A DNA stretch of 9,389 nucleotides from Acidobacteriota bacterium (GTDB taxonomy: Bacteria; Acidobacteriota; Terriglobia; Versatilivoradales; Versatilivoraceae). This document shows positions 1 to 5,411 of this stretch, piece by piece (the first letter of the stretch is position 1; each line of letters opens with the position of its first letter). The stretch covers positions 1 to 9,389 of the forward strand of contig JAPPFQ010000291.1 of the NCBI GenBank assembly GCA_028875135.1. The letters are read 5' to 3'. A program made the translations under genes and the position numbers. Below the pieces are notes generated by a model. The model saw nothing but the letters and a program-made list of their open reading frames with translations, was not told where the DNA came from and searched no databases.

Positions 1-1
1 C

Positions 2-97
2 GTCCACTGCAAGACCTGCGACATCATGGATCCCTACCAGGTAATCACCTGGGTGCCTCCCGAAGGCGGCGGCGGTCCCAACTACGTAAACCTCTGA
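2..97 (+). CDS. Electron transfer flavoprotein-ubiquinone oxidoreductase, C-terminal tail (partial)
   Basis: Only the last 31 residues and the TGA stop are inside the window. The frame reads [11 protein letters not shown], then [14 protein letters not shown], which is the conserved C-terminal end of the ETF-QO ferredoxin-like domain. The two cysteines of the CxxC pair are ligands of its single [4Fe-4S] cluster, and the EGGGGP motif closes the protein. ETF-QO is a membrane-associated flavoprotein that passes electrons from ETF (reduced by acyl-CoA and related dehydrogenases) to the quinone pool. The gene is convergent with queA, whose stop lies 25 nt away. The identification rests on a short but very characteristic segment; the rest of the gene is upstream of the window. 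Confidence 0.88.
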   Translation, partial: VHCKTCDIMDPYQVITWVPPEGGGGPNYVNL

Positions 98-98
98 A

Positions 99-112
99 GC
101 GGGTCTGCCCGC
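99..112. terminator. Short GC hairpin between convergent genes (possible terminator)
   Basis: GCGGG (99-103) and CCCGC (108-112) form a perfect 5-bp stem around a 4-nt loop. It starts 1 nt after the ETF-QO stop and lies 10 nt beyond the queA stop on the other strand. There is no T-tract on either side, so it is not a classical intrinsic terminator. It may act with Rho, or protect 3' ends. Confidence 0.35.
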
Positions 113-122
113 CCCCCATCCT

Positions 123-1181
123 TCACTCGATCAGCATGCAGTCGCCGTAGCTGTAGAAGCGGTATTCCATCTTGAGGGCCTCCCGGTAGGCCTCGAAAGT
201 CAGGTCGCGCCCGGCGAAGGCGCACACCAGCATGAGCAGGGTGGAGCGGGGCAGGTGGAAGTTGGTCAGCAAGGCACCCACCCTGCCAAAGCGGAAGCCG
301 GGATAGATAAACAGGTCGGTTTCCCCGCGGAGCCGGGTTTCCGGTCCCCGGAAGGCCGATTCCAGTACACGGGTCACGGTGGTGCCCACGGCCACGATGC
401 GCTGCCCGGCTGAACCGGTTGTCGAGATGGCCCGGGCGGCCTCAGGGGTCATTTCAAAGGACTCGCTCTCCATGCGGTGGTCCTCGATGCGCTCGCTGAC
501 CACCGGCCGGAAGGTGCCCAGACCCACGTGCAGCGTCACCTCGCAGCGGGAAACTCCCCTGCGGCTCAAATCGGCGAAGACCTGGGGAGTAAAGTGCAGT
601 CCGGCCGTCGGGGCGGCCACGGCGCCTCGCTTGCGTGCGTACACGGTCTGGTAGCGGTCGCGGTCGTGGAGCTCGTCGGGCCGACGAATATAGGGAGGCA
701 GGGGGACATGCCCTAGCCGGTCCACGATGTCGTCGAAGTCGCCCTCGTATTCGAAGTGCAGGACCCGCAGTCCCCGTTCGCCCCGCCCCGCCACCACCGC
801 CTTCAGTTGGCCGCCGCCGAACAGCAGGTGCTCGCCGACCCGTATCCTGCGACCCGGCTTGACCAGCACTTCCCAGGTGTCCGGTCCCACGGGCCTCACC
901 AGGAGCACTTCGATGGGGGCTTTCAGCATCCCTCCCGGGGGTGGCTTGTCGCTGGTGAGTCCGGCCCGGTTTCCGATCAGCCGGGCCGGGAAGACCTTGG
1001 TGTTGTTCAAGACCAGCAGGTCCCGGGGGGTCAGCAGCTCAGGCAGTTCGGCGAATCGGTGGTGGGAGATCCGACCGGTGGATCGAACCAGCCGCAGGAG
1101 GCGGGACCGGTCGCGCTTTTCGGAGGGGTAGAGAGCAATCCTGTCGCTGGGCAGCGGGTATTCGAAATCGGAACGTTGCAT
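123..1181 (-). CDS. queA: S-adenosylmethionine:tRNA ribosyltransferase-isomerase QueA
   Basis: QueA transfers and isomerises the ribosyl part of S-adenosylmethionine onto preQ1 at the wobble position (G34) of tRNAs with GUN anticodons, giving epoxyqueuosine; it is a cytosolic enzyme. The protein shows the family signatures in order: LVLNNTKVFPARL (about 56-68), HVPLPPYI (158-165), a GAVAAPTAGLHFT block (186-198), TLHVGLGTFRPV (216-227), FIYPGF (291-296), LTNFHLPRSTLLMLV (305-319) and YRFYSYGDCMLI near the end. The length of 352 aa is normal. I start it at the ATG at 1181 (MQRSDF, matching family N-termini) rather than the in-frame TTG three codons upstream; GAGG abuts the ATG, so no well-spaced Shine-Dalgarno is seen. 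It follows the BlaI-like gene by 58 nt on the same strand and is probably co-transcribed with it. A modest insertion around residues 72-88 separates the first two conserved blocks. Confidence 0.96.
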   Translation of the reverse strand: MQRSDFEYPLPSDRIALYPSEKRDRSRLLRLVRSTGRISHHRFAELPELLTPRDLLVLNNTKVFPARLIGNRAGLTSDKPPPGGMLKAPIEVLLVRPVGPDTWEVLVKPGRRIRVGEHLLFGGGQLKAVVAGRGERGLRVLHFEYEGDFDDIVDRLGHVPLPPYIRRPDELHDRDRYQTVYARKRGAVAAPTAGLHFTPQVFADLSRRGVSRCEVTLHVGLGTFRPVVSERIEDHRMESESFEMTPEAARAISTTGSAGQRIVAVGTTVTRVLESAFRGPETRLRGETDLFIYPGFRFGRVGALLTNFHLPRSTLLMLVCAFAGRDLTFEAYREALKMEYRFYSYGDCMLIE

Positions 1182-1216
1182 CCTCGGCAAGTTGGTACTG
1201 CGTTGGCCTTCCTTCA

Positions 1217-1233
1217 GGCGGGAGAAGCCCGCC
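1217..1233 (-). other. GC-rich stem-loop after the blaI-like stop
   Basis: GGCGGG (1217-1222) and CCCGCC (1228-1233) form a perfect 6-bp stem with a 5-nt loop, beginning 6 nt after the minus-strand TAA at 1240. An overlapping palindrome, CCCGCCGGCGGG (1228-1239), offers a competing pairing directly at the stop. There is no U-tract. It lies between the blaI-like gene and queA and could be a 3'-end, processing or weak termination element. Confidence 0.4.
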
Positions 1234-1239
1234 GGCGGG

Positions 1240-1698
1240 TTAAAGCAGGTGTTCGTTCAATTGAGGTCCTGGTTCGATCTTGTCGTTTGGCCGGGGAAGG
1301 ACGGGTTCGGCTTGCGGCGGCCCACCGCTGAGAAAGACCGCCAGTTGGCGGGCCGATCCGTCGAACCAGGTCCGGGTCAATTCCGCAACCGCGCGGCTGC
1401 GCGACTCTTCGAAGGAGCATCGGGGGAGATAGGTGTGGGCTCTGCCCTGCCGGGTTCGAGCCAGGAAACCCTTCCGGGTCAATCGGTCCATCACCGTCAG
1501 GACGGTGGTGTAGGCCAGGGGATGGTCGGGCTGGAGGATCCGATGGACGTCGCGCACGGTCCTGGCTCCCTCGAACCAGAGAGCTTTCATGCATTTCAGC
1601 TCGGCTCGGGTGAGCCTTCCCGGCGCCGGTGAGCCGTCATCGGCCGAAACACGCCCGGCCCCGGCGGTGGCTGTAGTCGTCTTGTCTGAGCGGTTCAT
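1240..1698 (-). CDS. BlaI/MecI/CopY-family transcriptional repressor
   Basis: This is a 152-aa winged-helix regulator. Residues about 28-95 match the BlaI/MecI fold: LTRAELKCMKALW opens the first helix, LAYTTVLTVMDRLTRKG carries the recognition helix, and GRAHTYLP is the wing. The C-terminal 50 residues would form the dimerisation helices. Classical members repress beta-lactamase or PBP2a genes and are inactivated by proteolysis signalled by an M56 sensor protease (BlaR1/MecR1). No M56 partner is encoded beside this gene, so it is an orphan in this window and its targets are unknown. The start is the ATG at 1698, whose ATGA overlaps the stop of the upstream exoribonuclease, implying translational coupling; an upstream in-frame extension to 1755 would run far into that gene and is rejected. 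The first 27 residues precede the conserved domain and are polar and low-complexity. queA follows 58 nt downstream. Confidence 0.88.
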   Translation of the reverse strand: MNRSDKTTTATAGAGRVSADDGSPAPGRLTRAELKCMKALWFEGARTVRDVHRILQPDHPLAYTTVLTVMDRLTRKGFLARTRQGRAHTYLPRCSFEESRSRAVAELTRTWFDGSARQLAVFLSGGPPQAEPVLPRPNDKIEPGPQLNEHLL

Positions 1699-2651
1699 TT
1701 TATTTTCGAGCCTTTGAAGAGGGGGCGTTCGAACATTCGATTGTAGGCGGTCCATTCCGGGTCGGTGTTGGTGTCACCGGCAATCAGATCCAGCATGGAG
1801 GTCAGCTTGCTGTCCAGGTTGTCGAGGTAATGGAGCACCAGCGACTCGGGAAACATGGGGAGCTTGGGGCTGCCGAACTCGTATTCGCCGTGGTGGGAGA
1901 TGATCAGGTGTTGGACCAGGGTCTTCAGCCTGGAAGGAAACCCCTCGATTTCAGCCATCTTCCGATTGAGGAGTTCCAGTTCCAGGATCATGTGGCCGAG
2001 CAGTTGGCCCTCGGTGGTGTAGGCAAAACTGCGGCTGTAGCTCAACTCGTTCGTCTTGCCGATATCGTGAAGGACGGCTCCGGTCAATAGAAGGTCCCGG
2101 TCGAGTTCCGGATAGTGTGCGGCCATCCCCTGGCAGAGCCGGCAAAGCGACAGGGTGTGTTCGAGCAGACCGCCCAGCCAGGCGTGATGGAGGGACTTGG
2201 CGGCGGGCGCCTGTTTGAACCGGTCGGCAAACTCCGAGTCGTTCAAGAGATTCTCGAGAAGCTTCTTGAGGTGGGGATTCCCGACCCGGCTCACCAGAGC
2301 CAGCAGATCCTCGAACATCTGCTCCACGTCTTTGGTGGTCTTGGGGAGATAGTCCCCCAGGTCGACTTCCGATTCCTGGCAGCGCCGCAACTTGTGAATG
2401 GTGAGCTGCTGCCTGTTGTTGAAGAGCCTGACCTGGCCTCTCACCTTGATGAAGTCGTCCCTGCCGAAAGTGGGCTCAACCTCGGCCACGTTGTCCCACA
2501 TCTTGGCGTCCAGGTTCCCGCTCCTGTCGCCCAGGGTCAAAGAGAGGTAGGAGTTGCCGTTTTTGGCGGTGCGGACCTCCTTGTCCTTAACCAGAAAGGT
2601 GGTGGTGATGTTCTGGTTGGGTTGGAGGTCGCTGACGAAATGGTCTTTCAT
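1695..2651 (-). CDS. YhaM-like 3'-5' exoribonuclease (OB fold + HD domain)
   Basis: This 318-aa protein has the two-domain order of Bacillus YhaM/CBF1 proteins: an N-terminal OB-fold nucleic-acid-binding domain (about 13-90, with TTTFLVKDKEVRTAKNG and the strand KVRGQVRLFNNRQQLTI) and a metal-dependent HD phosphohydrolase domain (about 140-300). HD metal ligands are visible as H165 in LLEHTLSL, H195-D196 in GAVLHDIGK, and H253-H254 in ISHHGEYEFGSP; an Asp in YLDNLDSK (277-280) is the likely last ligand. Family members degrade RNA and single-stranded DNA 3'-to-5' in the cytosol and contribute to RNA turnover. The ATG at 2651 has a GGA about 9 nt upstream. It is the first gene of a minus-strand run, sharing ATGA with the BlaI-like gene and followed by queA. 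Substrate and physiological role here are inferred from the family. Confidence 0.9.
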   Translation of the reverse strand: MKDHFVSDLQPNQNITTTFLVKDKEVRTAKNGNSYLSLTLGDRSGNLDAKMWDNVAEVEPTFGRDDFIKVRGQVRLFNNRQQLTIHKLRRCQESEVDLGDYLPKTTKDVEQMFEDLLALVSRVGNPHLKKLLENLLNDSEFADRFKQAPAAKSLHHAWLGGLLEHTLSLCRLCQGMAAHYPELDRDLLLTGAVLHDIGKTNELSYSRSFAYTTEGQLLGHMILELELLNRKMAEIEGFPSRLKTLVQHLIISHHGEYEFGSPKLPMFPESLVLHYLDNLDSKLTSMLDLIAGDTNTDPEWTAYNRMFERPLFKGSKIK

Positions 2652-2849
2652 GCGGCTGCATCCGTAGGGCAGGCATCGGGCGGCCCATTCCGGAGTCCCG
2701 GATTCGGGGGACTCCCGGCTCCCCGTTCGTCTCGACCGCGCTCGGCCTAGAGGGGAGGCCGACTGTCCCTATTGTATACTGAACGGCACTTTCGGCCGAC
2801 CCGACAGGGTGCCCGCCCCGGCCTGAGAGTACTATAGCCAACCCGTCGC
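2652..2849. promoter_or_regulatory. Divergent intergenic region, promoters for the exoribonuclease and rex units
   Basis: These 198 nt separate the minus-strand yhaM-like/blaI/queA unit from the plus-strand rex unit and must hold both promoters. The best candidate is an AT-richer spot at 2771-2780: TATACT (2775-2780) can serve as a plus-strand -10, and TACAAT (reverse strand of 2771-2776) as a minus-strand -10, with a GTATAC palindrome in the overlap. No convincing -35 hexamer is seen on either strand. I looked for a Rex-type operator (TTGTGA...TCACAA) and did not see one. rex has no clear Shine-Dalgarno before its ATG. Confidence 0.4.
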
Positions 2850-3503
2850 ATGAAGACAGAAAAAATCTCCGAATTCACCATCAACCGCCTCTCCATCTAT
2901 CTCAGATGCCTGAATCTGCTGGCCGCGTCCGGGGTGACCACCACTTCTTCCCAGGCCCTGGCCGAACAGTTCCAGTTGAACTCGGCTCAGATCCGCAAGG
3001 ACCTGACCTATTTCGGCGAATTCGGAGTGCGGGGCGTCGGCTACAACGTGACCGAGTTGCGGGCCCATCTCAACGAGATCCTTGGTCTGGACAGGCAGCA
3101 CCGGATCGGCATTGTGGGCGCCGGCAATCTGGGGATGGCCCTGGCCAACTACCGGGGCTATGAGCACGAATGTTTTCAGGTCGCGGCGCTCTTCGACAAG
3201 GAGGCCTCCCGCCTGGGGATCACATCCCGCAGCGGCGTAGTCGTCCACCACATCGACGAGCTCGATGAGGTGGTGGCCCGCGAGCGGATCGTCATCGGGG
3301 TGGTAGCGGTACCGGCCGAAAACGCCCAGGAGGTGGTCGACCGGTTGACCGAGGCCGGAATCAGCGCCATTCTCAACTTTGCGCCCGTGCGTCCCAGCAC
3401 CCGACCCGGGGTTCAGCTCAAGACCATGGATCTGGCCATCTCCTTCGAGAGCCTGTCCTACTTCCTTTCCGACTCGGGTCTCGACGGCCCTGCTTCCTCC
3501 TGA
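2850..3503 (+). CDS. rex: Redox-sensing transcriptional repressor Rex
   Basis: Rex is a homodimeric repressor that senses the NADH/NAD+ ratio: NADH binding releases it from operators of fermentative, respiratory and NAD-recycling genes. The 217-aa length is typical. The N-terminal winged helix (about 8-80) contains the recognition segment NSAQIRKDLTYFGEFG (44-59). The Rossmann domain starts with the dinucleotide loop GAGNLG (90-95), followed by an acidic residue in LFDKE (D116) that would hold the adenosine ribose. NFAPV (176-180) and the domain-swapped C-terminal helix DLAISFESLSYFL (194-206) complete the family pattern. The ATG at 2850 is chosen because the sequence begins KISEFTINRLSIYLR, as in homologues. 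It is the first gene of the plus-strand run and sits 32 nt upstream of the microcompartment aldolase, so it may regulate that unit and itself; no operator was recognised. Confidence 0.96.
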   Translation: MKTEKISEFTINRLSIYLRCLNLLAASGVTTTSSQALAEQFQLNSAQIRKDLTYFGEFGVRGVGYNVTELRAHLNEILGLDRQHRIGIVGAGNLGMALANYRGYEHECFQVAALFDKEASRLGITSRSGVVVHHIDELDEVVARERIVIGVVAVPAENAQEVVDRLTEAGISAILNFAPVRPSTRPGVQLKTMDLAISFESLSYFLSDSGLDGPASS

Positions 3504-3517
3504 CCGGGCGCACCCGG
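3504..3517 (+). other. Stem-loop directly after the rex stop
   Basis: CCGGG (3504-3508), loop CGCA, CCCGG (3513-3517): a perfect 5-bp stem that begins at the base after the rex TGA and ends 1 nt before the GGAAGG Shine-Dalgarno of the aldolase (3519-3524). It has no U-tract. It could damp or tune read-through and translation between rex and the aldolase. Confidence 0.4.
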
Positions 3518-3535
3518 CGGAAGGCTCTAGCTCAG

Positions 3536-4312
3536 ATGACAAAGTCTCTGGAGCAGCACCGCAAGGATATTGTCGAGATCGGCAGGCGCATCTACCAGCT
3601 CGGCTACGTGGCGGCCTTTGACGGCAACATCAGCGTACGCCTGGAAAACGGCAACGTGCTGGCTACCCCCACCGCCATGAGCAAGGGTTTCATGGCCGAG
3701 GAGGACCTGGTCATCGTCGATCCGGAGGGGCGGGCCGTGGAGGGCAAGCGCAAGGTCTCCTCGGAGATCGCCATGCACCTGCTGATCTATCGGCTGCGTT
3801 CCGACGTTCAGGCAGTGGTGCACGCCCATCCCCCCTGCGCCACCGGTTACGCCGCCGCCGGCGTCCCCCTGACCAAGGCCATCCTGGCCGAGGTGGTGCT
3901 GGTCCTGGGTTGCATCCCCCTGACCCGGTACGGAACCACCGGTACCTCCGAGCTGACGGATGCCATACGGGACTACGTCCCCCGGCACGATGCCTTGCTG
4001 CTGGCCAATCACGGCGTGGTCACCTACGGGAGCGACCTGTTCCTGGCTCACGCCAAGATGGAAACGGTGGAGCACTTCGCCCGCATCAGTCTGACCACCA
4101 AGGTTCTGGGTCGGGAAACGCTGCTCAGCGGCGAAGATGTGGACAAGCTCCTGGTTGCCCGGGAGAAGTACGGGATCAGGGGTCCCTCGCCGGTGGGGGA
4201 GGGGTGTCCCGCTTTGGGCGAGGAAGGGTCCGAGCCAAGGATAACGTTGACCCGAAGTCAACTGGTCGATATCATCCAATCGGCGTTGATGTCTCTGCAA
4301 AAAGGGAGATAA
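3536..4312 (+). CDS. Class II aldolase with a C-terminal encapsulation-peptide-like tail, microcompartment-associated
   Basis: This 258-aa protein is a zinc-dependent class II (FucA/RhaD/AraD/adducin fold) aldolase or epimerase. The catalytic set is intact and offset by four from E. coli fuculose-phosphate aldolase: E77 in KVSSE, H96 and H98 in VHAHPP, and H159 in LLANHG; GNISVR (30-35) is the phosphate-binding loop region. Such enzymes usually split a deoxy-ketose 1-phosphate into dihydroxyacetone phosphate and an aldehyde (lactaldehyde from fuculose- or rhamnulose-phosphate). The core ends near residue 213. A linker rich in Gly/Pro/Glu (about 215-235) follows, then an amphipathic helix, ITLTRSQLVDIIQSALMSL (236-254), as in cargo peptides that dock enzymes inside shells. 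Start ATG at 3536 with GGAAGG 11 nt upstream. It lies between rex and the shell gene cluster, which supports a role as shell cargo. The exact sugar substrate cannot be read from sequence. Confidence 0.92.
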   Translation: MTKSLEQHRKDIVEIGRRIYQLGYVAAFDGNISVRLENGNVLATPTAMSKGFMAEEDLVIVDPEGRAVEGKRKVSSEIAMHLLIYRLRSDVQAVVHAHPPCATGYAAAGVPLTKAILAEVVLVLGCIPLTRYGTTGTSELTDAIRDYVPRHDALLLANHGVVTYGSDLFLAHAKMETVEHFARISLTTKVLGRETLLSGEDVDKLLVAREKYGIRGPSPVGEGCPALGEEGSEPRITLTRSQLVDIIQSALMSLQKGR

Positions 4313-4487
4313 CCCGCACTGGCCAGGCTGCTCACTAGTGTTGCATGCAGTCCCCGGTGAGAAAGGCGGGTTTGGGTTTGCTTCCGTGAAGCGGCCGGGG
4401 GACGTTTCCCGGTGAGCTTGGCGGACTCGGACCGGGTCGTTCGCAGCAACTGGCTTGTCGACAGATCACCACGGAAAGGACGGAAAG

Positions 4488-4772
4488 ATGGGTGAAGCTC
4501 TAGGAATGATCGAGACGCGCGGGCTGGTGGCCATGATCGAGGCGTCGGACGCCATGGTCAAGGCAGCCAAGGTGACCTTGGTGGGATGGGAGAAGATCGG
4601 GTCCGGGTACGTGACTTCCATCGTGCGCGGGGACGTTGCCGCGGTCAAGGCGGCCACTGACGCCGGGGCTGCCGCTGCTCGGCGGGTCGGAGAACTGGTC
4701 AGCGTTCACGTGATCCCCAGGCCCCATGCCAACCTGGAGGAAGTCCTCCCCATCGGCAAAGCGGGGGCGTAG
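4488..4772 (+). CDS. BMC-H microcompartment shell protein (PduA/CcmK/EutM family)
   Basis: A 94-aa single-BMC-domain protein that forms the hexameric tiles of bacterial microcompartment facets. It closely follows the PduA pattern: [17 protein letters not shown] (3-19), DAMVKAAKV with the edge lysine K25 that packs hexamers side by side, [18 protein letters not shown] (33-50), [13 protein letters not shown] (57-69) and VHVIPRPH (73-80). The central pore loop is K36-IGSG (36-40), the small polar pore type associated with passage of small hydrophilic metabolites. I use the ATG at 4488 with AAGGA ending 7 nt upstream (4476-4480), not an in-frame TTG at 4455. It is the only hexamer gene in view, lies 175 nt after the aldolase and 62 nt before the first BMC-P gene. 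The longer upstream gap could hold a processing site or an internal promoter; no good -35/-10 pair was seen. Confidence 0.97.
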   Translation: MGEALGMIETRGLVAMIEASDAMVKAAKVTLVGWEKIGSGYVTSIVRGDVAAVKAATDAGAAAARRVGELVSVHVIPRPHANLEEVLPIGKAGA

Positions 4773-4800
4773 CCCGATTCGGTTGAGGAGGGCTGGGCCG

Positions 4801-4818
4801 CCGGGACCAGCGGTCCGG
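4801..4818 (+). other. Stem-loop between BMC-H and the first BMC-P
   Basis: GGACC (4804-4808), loop AGC, GGTCC (4812-4816) pair perfectly, and CC/GG (4801-4802 with 4817-4818) extend the stem past a single bulged G. It lies 28 nt after the BMC-H stop and 5 nt before the GAGG ribosome-binding site of BMC-P1 (4824-4827). It may protect the BMC-H message end or lower translation of the pentamer genes, which are needed in far smaller amounts. That role is inference. Confidence 0.4.
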
Positions 4819-4834
4819 AGCTTGAGGGTGCCCC

Positions 4835-5104
4835 ATGCTTTTAGGACGGGTTGTCGGAACCGTTGTCGCTACTCGCAAGGACCCGCGTCTGGAGGGCAAG
4901 AAGCTGCTTGTCGTCCGCACCATCGATCCCTCCGGCAAGGATCAGGCCGGATACCTGGTGGCTGTGGATACCGTGAGCGCCGGCTTCAAGGAAACAGTGC
5001 TGCTGGTCTCCGGGAGTTCCGCCCGCATGGCCGGGGGGTGCAAGGATTGTCCGGTGGATACGGCCATAGTCGGCATTGTCGACTCGGTGGAAGTGAGCAC
5101 CTAG
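4835..5104 (+). CDS. BMC-P pentameric vertex protein 1 (EutN/CcmL family), with CxxC
   Basis: An 89-aa EutN/CcmL-type protein; pentamers of this family cap the twelve vertices of the polyhedral shell. The start LLGRVVGTVVATRKD (2-16), EGKKLLVVR (20-28), VAVDTVSAG (42-50), GSSAR (60-64) and the closing strand AIVGIVDSVEV (77-87) are the usual blocks. Start ATG at 4835 with GAGG 7 nt upstream. Unusually, the loop before the last strand reads CKDCPVD, giving C69-x-x-C72, where homologues commonly have uncharged or lysine residues around a KPVD motif. Two close thiols could form a disulfide or hold a metal, but this is not established. It is the first of three consecutive BMC-P genes and ends 12 nt before the second, so the two are surely co-translated from one message. 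Confidence 0.96.
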   Translation: MLLGRVVGTVVATRKDPRLEGKKLLVVRTIDPSGKDQAGYLVAVDTVSAGFKETVLLVSGSSARMAGGCKDCPVDTAIVGIVDSVEVST

Positions 5105-5116
5105 GGAGACGGCGGA

Positions 5117-5386
5117 ATGCAACTGGGTCGCGTGGTCGGACAAGTGGTGGCCACCCGCAAGGACGACGCGCTCGAGGGCAAGACGCTGCTCCTGATTCAG
5201 CCCCTGGACAGGGAGGGGCGAGACCGGGGCAGGACCCTGGTCGGGGTGGATGCGGTCGGCGCAGGTCCCGGAGAGACCATCTACTGGTGCCGTGGCCGGG
5301 AAGCTTCCCTGGCTTGGCATCCCCATCATATCGTGCCGACGGAATGCGCCATCGTCGGCATCGTCGACTCGGTCACCATCGATTGA
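5117..5386 (+). CDS. BMC-P pentameric vertex protein 2 (EutN/CcmL family)
   Basis: An 89-aa vertex protein, clearly paralogous to the preceding gene: QLGRVVGQVVATRKDDALEGK (first 22 residues) and CAIVGIVDSVTID at the end are nearly shared, while the middle differs. The start ATG at 5117 has GGAG 8 nt upstream. It diverges in the exposed part: positions 57-63 read WCRGREA in place of the GSSAR region, and 67-73 read WHPHHIV, adding three histidines and a tryptophan to the loop where the first paralogue has CxxC. The closing block begins with C77. It therefore probably fills a different vertex niche from its neighbours, or forms a pentamer with another surface. The BMC-P assignment is secure; any specialised function is inference. 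Confidence 0.95.
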   Translation: MQLGRVVGQVVATRKDDALEGKTLLLIQPLDREGRDRGRTLVGVDAVGAGPGETIYWCRGREASLAWHPHHIVPTECAIVGIVDSVTID

Positions 5387-5391
5387 TTCCG

Positions 5392-5404
5392 GAAGCCGTG
5401 CTTC
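5392..5404 (+). other. Stem-loop before BMC-P3
   Basis: GAAGC (5392-5396), loop CGT, GCTTC (5400-5404) pair perfectly. The stem starts 5 nt after the BMC-P2 stop and ends 7 nt before the BMC-P3 ATG (5412), in the place where a Shine-Dalgarno would be expected. The only purine-rich candidate (GGAAG, 5391-5395) is inside the stem, so BMC-P3 translation may depend on ribosomes arriving from BMC-P2. Confidence 0.4.
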
Positions 5405-5411
5405 AGCCACC

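Noticed and set aside
756..1331. A 191-codon plus-strand open frame opposite queA
   Set aside because: Overlaps strongly conserved QueA motifs on the other strand and shows no family resemblance.
2652..2849. Rex operator upstream of rex
   Set aside because: Searched by eye for TTGTGA-N-TCACAA-like dyads; only a GTATAC palindrome near the putative -10 was found, which does not match.
2832..3542. A minus-strand frame of 236 codons opposite rex
   Set aside because: Shadow of rex; no ribosome-binding site and no domain.
3527..4300. A 257-codon open frame on the minus strand opposite the aldolase
   Set aside because: Antisense shadow of a gene with all catalytic residues intact; Gly/Gln/His-rich translation without recognisable domain.
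4395..4412. Hairpin in the aldolase to BMC-H gap (CCGGG/CCCGG)
   Set aside because: Only 5 bp with an 8-nt loop in GC-rich sequence, away from any stop or start; not clearly above chance.
4455..4487. TTG start that would extend BMC-H by 11 residues
   Set aside because: The ATG at 4488 has a well-placed AAGGA and matches family N-termini; the extension would read through that ribosome-binding site.
4313..4487. Hidden small gene or internal promoter between aldolase and BMC-H
   Set aside because: No frame with a plausible start and ribosome-binding site, and no believable -35/-10 pair.
5250..5411. Upstream in-frame extension of BMC-P3
   Set aside because: Lies inside BMC-P2 in another frame and is unlike any BMC-P sequence.
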